Positions 1-10,796 of a stretch of DNA of 60,000 nucleotides are shown here, in pieces. A model generated the notes under the pieces. The model was not told the origin of the DNA. It did not search any database and saw nothing but the letters and a program-made list of their open reading frames with translations. The DNA comes from Strigamia acuminata (taxonomy: Eukaryota; Arthropoda; Chilopoda; Geophilomorpha; Linotaeniidae). The translations under genes and the position numbers were made by a program. The stretch is from assembly GCA_949358305.1 (NCBI GenBank), contig OX442314.1, positions 54,571,369 through 54,631,368 on the forward strand, read 5' to 3'. Each line of letters opens with the position of its first letter. Within the stretch, counting starts at the first letter, position 1.

Positions 1-808
1 CTAATTTGAGATCTCTTTGAAATGAATGCTGGCAGAATAATTGAACAATTGGAAGAACACGTCGATGGTGCCCGCGCCTTTCTCTTCCGATTATGTGCAG
101 ACGGTTACGCGATACGCATGCGCGGTGACACTCTCGCACCCGCTTAACTTGAACGGTTTTTTTGTTTGGTTTGCGGGAATTCAAATTGTTACCTACGAAA
201 AATTGTTTAACTATTTCTCTCAGAATAGGAGCTGCAGAAAAAAATTCAAGCACTACTCGTAAATGTTCTTTTACGTTCAAACCCATAGAGAATAAATGAT
301 TCGGAGTAAGCTTGAGTTCGAGAGTTTGAAAAGCACTCACTGGATGAGGTAATGGAGCGAATTATGAGTCATATCTTATGTATAAATTTTTAGACAAAAA
401 CAATGAAAACCATAGAAGTTTTGTAGTAAAAAACCAAGAAAAATCATAGAAATTTTGGAGAAAAAAATCGATTAAACTACTTGTATTACCAATAAAAAAA
501 AACCCAAGTAAAATCATAGAAATTTAGAAAAATTGGTAGCTCCACACCAGCTGTTGCTACCATTTCCTTCGCTTTTTCCTGCATCACCACTAAATAAATA
601 AATAAATATTAATTTTTAGATTTACAAGCGATATTTGGAATTAAATTAATCAATTTCGTAGTAATTACGTCGTAAGCAGTGTAAAAAAATGACACAATCA
701 GTCATAAATAACTTAAATCCTATGTAATTAATCATATTTGTAACGTAATTTGGATAAGTTAGTTACGCACCAACTGATGTAAAAACGACGCAGTCCTTCA
801 CAATCTAT
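1..808. other. Non-coding AT-rich flank, no gene recognised
   Basis: No reading frame here resembles a known protein and only one short ORF is present. Short degenerate repeats built on an agaaattt-like word run around 410-530, and a small (aaat)n run lies near 590-610. I see no RNA gene. Confidence 0.5.
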
Positions 809-989
809 AAGGGGAATCAGAAAAGAAATTTAAGTACTTAACTGGTCAAGTACTTAAGTGTGGATATGCAACTGAGCATGCCCAGAACATTTTTAAAGTT
901 TGTTTTTACACACTGGGCATGCTCAGTTGCATATCCACACTTAAGTACTTGACCAGTTAAGTACTTAAATTTCTTTTCTGATTCCCCTT
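809..989. mobile_element. Snap-back palindromic MITE
   Basis: Arms at 811-885 and 913-987 are perfect reverse complements (75 bp each) around a 27-bp loop. The match extends two more bases to 809/989 (AAGGGG ... CCCCTT). Both sides are flanked by TAT (806-808 and 990-992), a possible 3-bp target duplication. There is no coding capacity. Near-total self-complementarity and identical arms suggest a recent non-autonomous DNA transposon; the superfamily cannot be decided. Confidence 0.7.
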
Positions 990-1015
990 TATGTCAATAT
1001 GACGAATTAAATCAC

Positions 1016-2275
1016 CTGGTTTTCGAACATCCAGACAATTCTTGCACTCCCAATCGCGTTTAATCCAGTCGATTTTCCCGTTGCGACCCGCATGATTTGC
1101 ACAAAATGATTTCCCACCGACTATGAAGAGAAATATTTAAAACTTAAAATCTTGAAACATAAAGAGAAATAATTGTAACTAAAATTCAACCTTCCATCTT
1201 CGTTAAATTCGCTCTCATTGGGACATAAGCACTGGACATCACATTTGTTGTGCCTATACAGCAAGTCTTGGAAGGCACCTTGCTCCTTTTCCCATGAGGC
1301 ATCCCTGGAATTGCAACAAAAATAAGTTTAAAAAGAATAAAATATGAAAATTGTGTATATCATAAGTATAGACTTTATCTGGAATCAAACCAATTTTTTA
1401 ATTAATGTATATTGTCATTAAAATTTGTTTAAAATTAACAGGTTTTTAATTTCTCTAGAAAATAAATTTGGCAGTGATTTTACATAAAAATGGACATAAG
1501 TATAGAATATTTCAGGTTTGACGCAAAAAATGGATAAAATAAACATCAAGCAACATGCCTTTGTCTGATTGGTTAATCAGTGATTATGTCATCAATTTTC
1601 TGCCATTTTTGAATCGTATAACTCGCGATTTTTTTATTTTGTGCAAAAGTTGTAACCATTGCAGAAATGGCTGAAATATGACAATTAAAGGCACAACAAA
1701 TTGATAGAAGATTAGTAAGAAATTAATCAATTACATAAAGTCCTAACTCAAAGATAAAAATGCCATTCTATACTTGTCACTCCCATTTTTTTGTAAAATT
1801 TCTGCCAAATTTATTTTTTCTAAAAAAATTAAAAATCTAATATTTTTATACAAATTTATAAAAAAAATTGGTTTGATTCCAGATAAAGGGCAAAAAAAAA
1901 ATTTCACAAAAACTGATTATACTATTACTTACTGGCACCTTTTTTGCATTTTTATGTGAGAAAATGCAATTTTCTAACACACAGCCAATTCTTTTTAGAA
2001 ATGCATTTTTACACAAAAAAAAAAACAATTTCTTTGACGCAATGCATTACGATGCTGGAAAAAGATTTTTCCTTGCTTTAAAATACATTTTTTAACATAA
2101 CAACTTGTTAATTTCTCAGTTTGAAGGCTAAAAAGGCGCAAAAAACCTACTGATGACCATCAGTAAACCGATGTAAACTTCTTTGAGCAAGGCCGCATGG
2201 AAGATGGAATTTCTTCGTACAGCGATTTTCCGAGCAACCAATCGTAGCGCCGTGATGCTTACAATAACTGCATCT
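1016..2275 (-). pseudogene. PHF7/G2E3-like extended-PHD finger gene fragment, frameshifted
   Basis: Three exon-like blocks on the minus strand resemble the extended PHD finger family (PHF7, G2E3, Drosophila pie), nuclear readers/E3 ligases. Block 2275 to about 2157 encodes a Cys/His module with CSYCKHHGATIGC and FHLPCG. Block 1304-1191 (acceptor ttccag, donor AG|GT) encodes a stretch with GAF, the YRHNKCD motif and a following Cys pair. Block 1120-1016 starts RWEIILCKSCGS, then runs into a stop; the expected WECKNCL appears only in a shifted frame, and a Cys is replaced by Trp there. The intron between blocks 1 and 2 carries a MITE. No start region or HECT/RING part is visible. It lies directly downstream of the SMC2 relic on the same strand. 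I read it as a broken partial copy; an assembly indel could mimic one frameshift. Confidence 0.6.
1374..1887. mobile_element. Short MITE inside the PHF7-like intron
   Basis: Terminal inverted repeats of 26 bp at 1374-1399 (TTTATCTGGAATCAAACC...) and 1862-1887 (its reverse complement) bound about 510 bp of AT-rich non-coding DNA. No target duplication is clear. An internal inverted similarity (acaagtatagaat-type words near 1495 and 1768) suggests further self-complementarity. Confidence 0.55.
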
Positions 2276-2311
2276 CTAAAACAAATAAAAAAAATATAAA
2301 ACGAACATTAA

Positions 2312-4578
2312 TTATATTTCAATTTTCCCGTTTTTAATCATTTTACCAATTTCTGTCCTCTTCGAATCCAAAGCGGCATCGACTTCGTCCAAAATGTAAA
2401 TGGGAGCCGGTTTGAAGAGCAGCATCGACAAAATGAGGGACAACGCGACCAACGAGCGTTGACCCCCTCTCAACTCGTTTAGAGATTCCTTCCACACGTT
2501 ACCGAACGCGATTTTCACTTCCAATCCGTCCAAAACACCGAAACCGTCCGGTGGCACCAATTTGGCCCGAGTCCCGGGTAAAAGTGTCGAAAAAATAGAG
2601 CCAAAATCCTAAAGAAAATATAATTTAAATTTTAAATTTAAATTTTTTCTTCCAATACTTGATTGACTTGTTGCCACTCTTTGAGCAACGACCGAAATAT
2701 TTCTTTTCTTCGTTTATCCACTCGTATTTGGTGAGCAAATATTTCAACTGAAACAATTTCGTTCGGGTATTCAAAACATAATCTCTCTATTGTGGATTGT
2801 TTGTTTGTTATTTTTACCTTATCCTTGTTTTTCTTTATGAAACTCTTTTGTTTGTTCATTTTGTGCTCCATATTGGTTACTCGCAGTTGGTTTTCGTTGA
2901 TAAACGCCACCAACTTCTCTTGATTCTCATAAATCTGCGAAATCTCTTTACTCTTCGACATCAACAACTCCTTTTGCGCGTCCACCTGCAATTGCGCCTC
3001 CTCAACTTCGTTCTAAACAACAAAACAGAACAGAACGAAACGAAACAAACGGTCATTACACTCATTAATGCTAACAGATACAATTCACCTTCGCGGACTC
3101 CAAATTTTGCTGCGCGAGGCGACATTTCTCCTCTATTTTCTTAATTTCTGCCTCAACAGGTCCGCTTCGTTTCGTTTCGTTTCGCGTCCAATTGCTGCTT
3201 CAATTCGTGGTATTTTGCCTTTTTCTGTCTTAAATTGTTCAATGTGTTCTCAATTTCTGCCAATTCGCGTTCTTTTACTTCGATTTCAGCTTTTATTTGT
3301 CTCATTTCCCCCACTTGGCACAACACGGAAGCGCTTTGCGTTCTCGAACCTTTAGAAATAAAAATTTAAAAAACAAAAATCTTCAAGAATACTTTTAATT
3401 TTTATGAAAAAATTCAAATCACCGCCGGATAATGTTCCTTTAGGATCGAAAACTTCTCCGTCGATCGTGACGGTGCGTTTCTGCACATCGGGATGGAACG
3501 CGACTCGCTAGATTTAATCTCATCGTCGCTTGTTTGCTCTCGGTGTCCGTGCTCGCCAATTCGCTTCTAGTTGCTGAAATTTAAACAAATTTAATCAAAT
3601 GATTTTGATTTTTTTCATTTTTAAATTTACAAATCAACTGGTCGGCCAACGTGGCGTGTTCGCCCTCCGCGTTGCTGGATAAACCGGCGCTGACCGCTTG
3701 AAATCGCTTCTGCGCAGCCGCGAAACGATCGACGTTTTGTTTGTTGAGTTGACGCAGATCGTTCATTTTCGTTCATCTCCCGTTGTAACTTCTGGTATTC
3801 CAAATAAGAAGCTCGTTCGTCTTTTAATTTATTCAAACTCTGAGCAATTTCCTCGCACAAAATCTAAAACAATTTGACATTTTTAAAAAAAAATAATTCC
3901 AATTTATTATTTCCAATTCTCACATCGTCGATTTCCTCGAGTTTCGCGTCTTTTTTGCCGATAGTTTCTTGCGCTTTTCTCTTTTTCGTCTCGTACATCT
4001 TCGTGCCGGCCGCCTCCTCAATCATAGACAAAATTTCCGGCGGTAATCCGTCCTTGCATGATTAGAAAATGAGGATTATTCACGTTCAGCTGCACCGAAT
4101 GAAACAAATACTGAACTCGCGAGTTCTGCGCATTCACTTTGTTGATTAAATACTTATTCCTTCCGCCAACGACAATCTAAATTAATTAAATTAAATTAAA
4201 TTAAATTAAATTAAATTTTATTTTACAAACAAACCTCTCGGGTGACGGTGATCTCGTCGTGAGTCTCGTAACCGATGGGACTGTGCGTTTTGTCCCTGTT
4301 GTCGAAGGTGATGGACACGGTGGCTTTTGTGATGCCCGAACCTGAAAACGTAAATCAATTATTAAATAAATAATAAATAATTAAACAATTAACTCCTTCA
4401 ATTCTTTAACCTGGCTTAAGTTGGTGATCCCGAGCAGAAAACATATTCCGTCGGATGTTTGATTTGCCGCTGCTGTTCAGCTCAGTGTGATCGCATTAAA
4501 AAGTGGATCAAAGCCCGAAATCTCCGTTCGAGTGCCGTATGATTTGAATCCATCTACGACCATGGATTTCACATACAT
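2312..4578 (-). pseudogene. SMC2: SMC2 (condensin ATPase) degenerate non-processed pseudogene
   Basis: Read right to left, segments follow SMC2 order. A start ATG at 4578 is followed by GFKSY and [11 protein letters not shown] scrambled Walker A region (4400-4500) contains SSGKSN but has at least two frame changes. Next come [13 protein letters not shown] (4343-4222), GGRNKYLIN to [12 protein letters not shown] (4178-4060), then [10 protein letters not shown] in a shifted frame after a short deletion. Hinge-proximal RFQAV.AGLSSN is at about 3690, TVTIDGEVFDPKGTLSGG at 3500-3420, coiled coil at 3350-2640, and the C-terminal ATPase with DEVDAALD at 2605-2312. The ABC signature reads LRGGQ instead of LSGGQ, a key-residue loss. 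Most of both coiled-coil arms and the exon after Walker A are missing. A real SMC2 is about 1200 residues; this locus is about 2.3 kb. Introns with GT-AG ends remain, so it arose by DNA duplication, not retroposition. Confidence 0.8.
4180..4217. repeat. (TTAAA)n microsatellite
   Basis: Seven to eight tandem copies of ttaaa within an intron of the SMC2 relic. Confidence 0.8.
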
Positions 4579-4882
4579 TTTAACCTCTTATTAGCACGCC
4601 AACAAACGAATTTCAGCGCATTTTAAACTGCGGCTTCTCAACGTTCGGCGAGTGAATTAACTTCCGGTTTGAAAATGTAAATCATTCAAATATTATTTCA
4701 GTATTAATTTGGCATGATTAATTTGTATTCTAAACTTAATTTCTTGTTTTTTTTTTTACTTTACTGCAAAATAAATGTTAAAAGGTTTAAAAATTAAACG
4801 ACACGGAAAATAAAGTTCTACATTTTGCCGCATGAAAACAATGGCGCCGTGTACGCACGAACCGGTCAGTTTTCTAAACTTC

Positions 4883-4891
4883 TATATAAAA
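4883..4891 (+). promoter_or_regulatory. Possible TATA box of the VMAC-like gene
   Basis: TATATAAAA lies about 370 bp before the chosen ATG (5258) and precedes a switch from AT-rich to GC-rich sequence. Distance to the transcription start is unknown, so this is only a candidate. Confidence 0.25.
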
Positions 4892-5257
4892 TTTTATAAA
4901 ATCTCCGTGACTCGTTCACGTTTCGAGAAATTAAAAAAAAAAAAATTCCAAACGAATTCTTCAGTCAGATTGTACAATTTAAAATGGCGGCTTGCACGCC
5001 GAGCCGAACCGGTCAACCGGTCACCCGCAGCGGAGTGAAAAAGCACTTCCGTTCCTGAGTAGCAAAAATCGTGAACGTGTCTGTCTCGGCGGTTCGGGTT
5101 CCCTGGGCAGCAGCGGTGAGTGGCCGAGTGCGGGGCCGAGTGCAGTTGCCGGTGGTGTGCTTCGATGTTCGTGGAAAGTCGGCAGAGATCGGCCTCCCGA
5201 CACCAATTCCGTCTGTTCGGCGACCTCCGCGATGAACTGTGCGTGGCATCTCGTCCG

Positions 5258-5941
5258 ATGCTTTTCCACCCGGAATACCGCGAGTCTTCGTCTCCCACGG
5301 CCACGACCGAGACGAGCACGACGAGCACAGACTTGAAGGTGTCGTTCGACATGTTTTCGCCCACTAGCCCCAGCCCGACGCGCACGATGATCAAAGAGGC
5401 GAACGACCATCTGCAGCTGCTGCACCAGCGCGTGGTCGAGCTCGAGAAAACGGTGCAGGAGCAGGCGGAAGCGCTCATCAAGAAGGACGAGTCGATGCAG
5501 ACCAAGCTGCGCGAGGTGTCGGACGCCAAGGACGCGCAGATCCGCGAGCTGACGCAGTCGCTGGACGCGTGCGAGGCGCGCATCAAGAAGGTGGAGCAAC
5601 AGTGCCGCGACAAGGAGCTGCAGGTGGAGTTCCTCAACCACAAGTACTGCGTCGTCGACGAACTCGGTGCGTACTCGCCGATCCTCGAGCGACTCGTTTC
5701 GACGCTTAAGAAGTTGCCCAAGTCGTCCAAGACGTCCGGAAAACACTCGGCGGTGCGATTCAACAGTCGGGCCAACTGCAAGGCCAAGACGCCGCCGTGT
5801 ACGCCGTCTTCGAACACGGAGGTGGACGGCGTGGCGGTGGCGGTGCCCACGCAACAAATGGCCGACATGAGGATCGCCAGAAGTTTCAGCATTAATCAGA
5901 ATTTTTCTATGTCGGAGGACGAGGGCGAAGAGTATTCGTGA
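5258..5941 (+). CDS. VMAC-like coiled-coil protein
   Basis: Single-exon gene of 227 residues. The centre (from the second internal Met, 5387, to about 5720) reads MIKEANDHLQLLHQRVVELE and then continues as heptad-rich coiled coil, ending with YSPILERLVSTLKKLP. Order and spacing match vimentin-type intermediate filament-associated coiled-coil protein (VMAC), a small vertebrate cytoskeleton-linked protein of unclear function. Upstream is a Ser/Thr-rich leader; downstream is a basic stretch, a TPPCTPSS-type motif and an acidic tail (SEDEGEEYS). The frame is open further up to 5120 without an early ATG; ATGs at 5165 and 5258 are both usable and 5258 is chosen because the protein-like composition begins there. 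GC-rich codon use contrasts with the surrounding AT-rich DNA, and the opposite-strand ORFs are shadows. A function in intermediate-filament binding is inference only. Confidence 0.6.
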   Translation: MLFHPEYRESSSPTATTETSTTSTDLKVSFDMFSPTSPSPTRTMIKEANDHLQLLHQRVVELEKTVQEQAEALIKKDESMQTKLREVSDAKDAQIRELTQSLDACEARIKKVEQQCRDKELQVEFLNHKYCVVDELGAYSPILERLVSTLKKLPKSSKTSGKHSAVRFNSRANCKAKTPPCTPSSNTEVDGVAVAVPTQQMADMRIARSFSINQNFSMSEDEGEEYS

Positions 5942-5946
5942 AATTT

Positions 5947-5998
5947 CATTTCATTATTTATTTATTTATTTATTCATTTATTTATTTATTTATTACAC
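5947..5998. repeat. (TTTA)n microsatellite
   Basis: Tandem ttta directly after the VMAC-like stop codon. Confidence 0.8.
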
Positions 5999-6007
5999 TC
6001 ACTCTAT

Positions 6008-6729
6008 AGGGTTTCTCAAAATCGGGACTTTTGGAAAAACCGGTATTTCGGTATTCGATATTAAAAAAACCGGTAAACCGGTATTTTTCGGTAATTAAGT
6101 AAAATAAAATAGCTAAAGTAAAATACTTTTATTTCAATTGTAATTTTTTTAAATTTTTTTTTTAAATATTATTTTCAATGGGTTGTAGAAGTTTGATGAA
6201 TGTGATATTGTTTTGTTATCAGCTGTTGGTTTTATTAGTTGAAATTAAGAATTCTTGTTTATTTAAATTGACAAATTCAGTTTATAAGATTTCTTAAGTT
6301 AAGAAATTCGATAAATCCTCATTTGGAAGTTAAAAAAATCGATACATTTTTATTTTTAACTTAAAAAATTGAAAATTTTCATTTTTAACTTAAAAAATCG
6401 AAAATTTTCATTTTTAAGTTAAAAAATCGATAATTTTCATTTTTAAGTTAAAACATAATTTTTTGTTTTAATGTGAAAAAAAATCAATTAATTCCTAATT
6501 TTTGCGTATAAAAATCAATAAATTCACATTTTTAACCTAAAAAATTAATAACTTTGCATTTTAATCTTTAAAAAAATCCCATTTAAAGTGTGTTACAAAT
6601 GTCACTATTGCAGTGACACCTAACGGAAAAAACCAGTCCCAATACCGAATTAAAGACGGTATTTGGTATTCGTTAATTTCTTGACAAATACCGGTTTTCG
6701 ATACCGATATTTACCGGTAGAGAAACCCT
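6008..6729. mobile_element. MITE with AGGGTTTCTC termini
   Basis: Inverted 10-bp termini AGGGTTTCTC (6008-6017) and GAGAAACCCT (6720-6729), followed internally by inverted arrays of ACCGGTATT-type words at both ends. No coding capacity. Both flanks contain ACTCACT-like sequence, so an 8-bp hAT-type duplication is possible but not clean. It probably lies in the 3' flank or UTR of the VMAC-like gene; aataaa occurs just beyond, near 6796. Confidence 0.6.
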
Positions 6730-6953
6730 TCACTCACTATTCTGTCTATTTTAATTTGTATGATTTGAGGGAATTGGTTTGCTCGTGGCTTCTGTAATAA
6801 AATGTGATCAAAAGACGGGTGGCTCGCAGTCATTTTTAGATGCGATCAACATTGACTCGTGGGTGGACCCTGGAGCGCATGCTCCGAGGTAAGTGTACCT
6901 TGGAGAGCGAGAGAGAGCCAGCTGGTCGATAGTCGCGGAGGAAGAACGAGGCG

Positions 6954-9439
6954 ATGAGCCACGCGAGCAACTCGCGCTCCAATTGCAAATCCAAGGGGAA
7001 GGTGGGCGGAGTGCGACCGGGCCACTTGGCCCTCTTCGAGGCCATCAAGCACGCTCGGTTTCGCCAGGCTCAGCTGCTGGTCGAGGGCGGAGCGGACGTG
7101 AACGGGCGAAACGACAAGGGCGAAACTTCGCTCGTCACGTCCTGCGTGCAGGTGGAAGACGGACGAGCGAGGGCGCGCTTCTGCCAACTTTTGCTCCACG
7201 CCGGAGCCGACGTGAACGCCCGGGATGGAAACGGGCAGACTGCGCTCATGCACGCCGCCATCCTCGGCTGCCAACACGTTGTCGGTCTGCTTCTTGATCA
7301 AGTAAGTCTTCCTACACTTGTCACCTCAATTCCCCCAACCGACGACACCTGCTATTTTTATTTTATTTTATTTATTTATTTTATTTTATTTTATTTTATT
7401 TATTTATTTATTTTATTTTATTTTATTTTATTTATTTATTTATTTTATTTTATTTTTATTTTATTTTTGCTCGTGTACATTTTTAAACGCCAGGATCGTT
7501 TTCTAAGAAATGAGCATGAACATCTTGACGTCATTGGGTTTTTCCAATAAAAACTTCATTTGTAGACGTCAGACGGAGTTTTGGGAACGACTTTTTTTCT
7601 CATCGGCTTGTCGGGTCGGTCAATCAATCGACATCGCCAAAGCGACAGTGGTTCGATTGTCCTTGGCGGAATGGGGTCAGGGTGAGGCGAACCCACTTCT
7701 AGGGATATTAAACTGTGAAAAAAAAACAAAGTATTGTAAATTCATAATCGATGTCTCCATAGCAACTAATAGTACATTTTTATTTATTCTTTTAGGGGCC
7801 GTCCATAAATTACGTAACGCCTTTGGGGGGGGGGTTCAAATTTTGTTATGGGTTGTTACGATGGAGGAGGGGGGGGGGGGTTTGCAATAATGTTACGTAA
7901 CTTATTTTTTTTTTGAAATTTTGAAATTAGGAAAATTTGAAATTATGAAATTTTTAAAAATTGAAAATTTTACTTTATAAATAATTGCTTTTTGAGTTAA
8001 TAGAGGGTTTGCAGGATACATTTTTCCCTTACAGTTAAAGACTATACGGTATAAAAATAGTGTAAGGGAAAAATGATAAATTAAGTTTTTGTGGGCTGCA
8101 CTTTTTCCTTATGACTACACTATTTCAGCCAACTACTGGCGGTTAGTAATTTTGGGCCTAAAAATTCAATTTGGGGGCATAAATGTGCAAATTTCTGCAT
8201 AAAATTCCATTATTATGCCTATAAAGTATGGCTTTGGGCCTAAAATTCAATTTTGGGCCTTACTTATCATTCAATCTACATACCTTTGACTGTTGTGTTT
8301 GATCGGGACAACAAAATAATCGCCATTTGCAATGGGCGGAGCTAACAATTTAGTGTTCTCAATTCTGATTGGCTGCGCTATATTTTAATTTAGTGTTGAA
8401 AACGATACACTAAAGATTTTTCCCTTACGATATGGCACTAAAATAGTGTAACGTGGCACAAAATAAGGGAAAAATGCATCCCGCTAACTCTATTATTATT
8501 TTTTTGTATAAAATTGTATATTCGTAAATAGCCATTATTAAATAAAAATTGTATTTGTATTTAGTGTACTGTATATCAAAATTGGGGGGGGGGGGGGTGG
8601 TTAATTTTGTTACGTAATATTCTAGGGGGGGTTTATGGATTTGTTAAGATCTTGTTACAGGGAGGGGGAGGGGGTCTAAAAGTCAAAAAATTAGCGTTAC
8701 GTAATTTATGGACGGCCCCTTATGGCATATTATTTTTTATTTGCAGGGTTTAACCGACGTGAATGCTCAAGACACGCGAGGAAACACCGCGTTAATGTAC
8801 GCCGCCATATTTGGACACGAAGAGATCGTGAAGACGATGCTGAACCCGCACAAACAAAACCCGCATTTCCAGCTCCAAGTACGCAATTATTCGGGCGCGA
8901 CGGCCGCGGATTTGGCGCGTCACAAGGGACACGCGAGACTGGAACTCGCTTTGAGAGTTTACGACTCCAAAGTCAACAAATACGAGCAACAGTTGCCCAG
9001 ACATCGGCCGTTGCAACAACTGAAAAGACAAGAATCGCAAGTTCAGCCGCCGAACCGGCCGCCCACACCGGCGCATCTAAATTTGCTGCCGAATCTCGAT
9101 TTAAACGCCAGTCTGCGCAGCGAACCGGATGTGACGCGCGATGCTAGACGTTTACGCTTGTCCGACTCCGCTCTATCTCGGATCCAATCGGAGCCGCACG
9201 GCCTCGATCAGTTGCCGAGACAAGTGACGACGGATTCGTACGAAGAAGTGGTCGATTTAACGGACAATTCTTGTGAAATTCAAACGATTACGAGCGCGAT
9301 GGGCGAAGTTCGATTACCGCCCATTATGCCGTCGCGGACACTGCACGTGTTGACCGGCAAAGATGGGCGACGGAAGTCCCTGAAGCGGAAAAAAGACGGA
9401 AGGGAATCTGCGCATGTGCCGCTCATCGATGCTAAATGA
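6954..9439 (+). CDS. ANKRD34-like ankyrin repeat protein (two exons: 6954-7301, 8747-9439)
   Basis: Exon 1 (116 codons, ATG with G at -3) ends LLLDQ and is followed by GTAAGT. Exon 2 starts after TTTGCAG with GLTDVNAQDTRGNTALMYAA; phase 0 joins them to a 346-residue protein. Residues 24-200 hold four ankyrin repeats: LFEAIKHARFRQAQLL, GADVNGRNDKGETSLV, GADVNARDGNGQTALMHAA and the exon-2 repeat. A longer DGRARARFCQLLL insert between repeats 1 and 2 matches the ANKRD34 family layout. The C-terminal half is low-complexity, basic and Ser-rich, with a PNRPPTPAH segment and a KSLKRKKDGR cluster that could act as a nuclear signal. Ankyrin proteins are binding scaffolds; no partner can be named. The intron (1445 bp) contains a TTTTA repeat and a nested pair of non-autonomous transposons. 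Clean frame and splice sites suggest a live gene. Confidence 0.7.
7354..7468. repeat. (TTTTA/TTTA)n low-complexity tract
   Basis: Intronic pentamer/tetramer repeat within the ANKRD34-like gene. It creates long Phe/Leu/Tyr-rich spurious ORFs. Confidence 0.85.
7795..8719. mobile_element. Non-autonomous DNA transposon with TTA target duplication
   Basis: Perfect 26-bp inverted termini begin GGGGCCGTCCATAAATTACG at 7795 and end with the complement at 8719. TTA flanks both ends (7792-7794, 8720-8722). Poly-G runs lie just inside each end (about 7826-7835 and 8585-8597). A 3-bp TTA duplication is typical of PIF/Harbinger-like elements, but no transposase is present to confirm this. A second element is nested at about 8002-8492. 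The insert lies wholly within the ANKRD34-like intron. Confidence 0.75.
8002..8492. mobile_element. Nested element with TGCATTTTTCCCTTA-type inverted ends
   Basis: Imperfect inverted ends of about 27 bp share CATTTTTCCCTTA (left 8018-8031, right near 8463-8477 as complement). Inner copies of the same word pair occur near 8060 and 8415. It splits the outer 7795-8719 element. No ORF. Confidence 0.5.
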
Positions 9440-9837
9440 CAATGAAAAATTTGAAACGGAATTTTAATATAATTTCATTTCATTAATTTATGTATACAAA
9501 TGTATTTTTTCGTTCAAGTCTTTCACAAATATTTCTCACGTGTCTTGCGTGTGAGGAACAAGAAAGGTGGTTTACAGTGGCCATTTTGGAAAATGGCGTC
9601 ACGGAAGAGTAGGTTTTGCCGGTACTGTTTCGTTATTGTTATTGGAAGTGATGTTTCGGCCTGGGGATTAGAGGGAAATAATTGAAATGTTTGTAACGAT
9701 GATCATTGGTCTTCTTTTCTTACTTTGTTGTAAATAAAAACTCCACCGATGGCCAAAGACATGAATCGGATAAGGTGACCGGGTTACGGAGCATGCATAG
9801 GGCGGAAGTTCATTGAGGAGGCCGTCGATGATAGGAG

Positions 9838-10796
9838 AAAACATGTTTCTATACTTTAACTCACCGTAAGAAGCACACCAGTTCCTATTGGCCGAGCCTA
9901 TTCACTGGTGTAGGGTTACACAAAAGTAGGCCATCTAGCAAACGCGAGGGGGTAGCCAATGCTGGAAAACTCGTACAGGCAAAGATTTTGGATTTCAAAA
10001 TCCTTGAAATTTCATGAAATCCTAGAAATCCTGGAAATCTTTGAAATTTCATGAAATCCTAGAAATCCTGGAAATCTTATAAATTTTCTTGCAAATTGTC
10101 GCAAATTCTAGCAAAATATTTTAAGAAACCCACATAAAATCCTGAGAAATCCTCGTGAAATCCTGAAATCCTTAGAAATCCTAGAAATCCTTAGAAATCC
10201 TAGAAATCCTTAGAAATCCTTGAAATCCTTGAAATCCTTAGCAAATCCCTGAAATCTTCGAAATCTTTCAAATCTCGTGAAATCCTGGAAATCTGATAAA
10301 TTGTCTTGCAATTTGGTGTAAATTCTAGCAAATCGAGCTGGAAATCTCGCACAGGTAAAGATTTTGAATTTCAAAATCCTTGAAATCTTACGAAATCTTC
10401 AAGGATTTCAAAATCTCGTACGCGATTTTTGCGATTGGCTACCCCCTCGAGCAAACGCTCCAGTTAGGGGAAGCCATTCTGTGTCCAGACTCAACAATCA
10501 ATCATCAAGTTAAAAAACAGCTGGGGAAAGCAACCGATAAATTTAACGAACTAAACAATCATGCATTTTGAAGTTAAAACATAAAACACTGCTTCCAGAC
10601 TTTTTGAAATATTTTATTATTACATATAAGACAATTCACATCATTACAAACACCTAAAATAATCAAAGTAATTAAAATCAAAACAAACCTACTTTTCCTG
10701 GTAGAATAACACAGGCAACAGTTAGGAGTAAATAGGCTCGGCCAATAGGAACTGGTGTGCTTCTTACGGTGAGTTACGAGTATAGTACACGGTTTC
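9838..10796. mobile_element. Non-autonomous element with long inverted ends, hosting a younger MITE
   Basis: A 44-bp perfect inverted match (9859-9902 versus 10733-10776, starting ACTCACCGTAAGAAGCACAC) continues imperfectly outward to about 9838 and 10796. The interior is non-coding and is interrupted by the 9945-10449 MITE. Confidence 0.6.
9945..10449. mobile_element. MITE with 8-bp target duplication and internal GAAATCCT repeats
   Basis: Ends CGAGGGGGTAGCCAAT and ATTGGCTACCCCCTCG are exact complements. AGCAAACG flanks both sides (9937-9944, 10450-10457). The interior is an irregular array of GAAATCCT/AGAAATCCTGG words from about 10000 to 10300. The 8-bp duplication suits hAT, P or MULE families; no transposase is present. 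Confidence 0.8.

Noticed and set aside
4894-5892. Long minus-strand ORFs opposite the VMAC-like gene (332 and 278 codons)
   Set aside because: Low-complexity Arg/Leu/Ser composition from GC-rich codons of the real gene; no domain and no conservation evidence.
7318-7550. Phe/Leu/Tyr-rich ORFs suggesting membrane proteins
   Set aside because: Translations of a TTTTA repeat in an intron.
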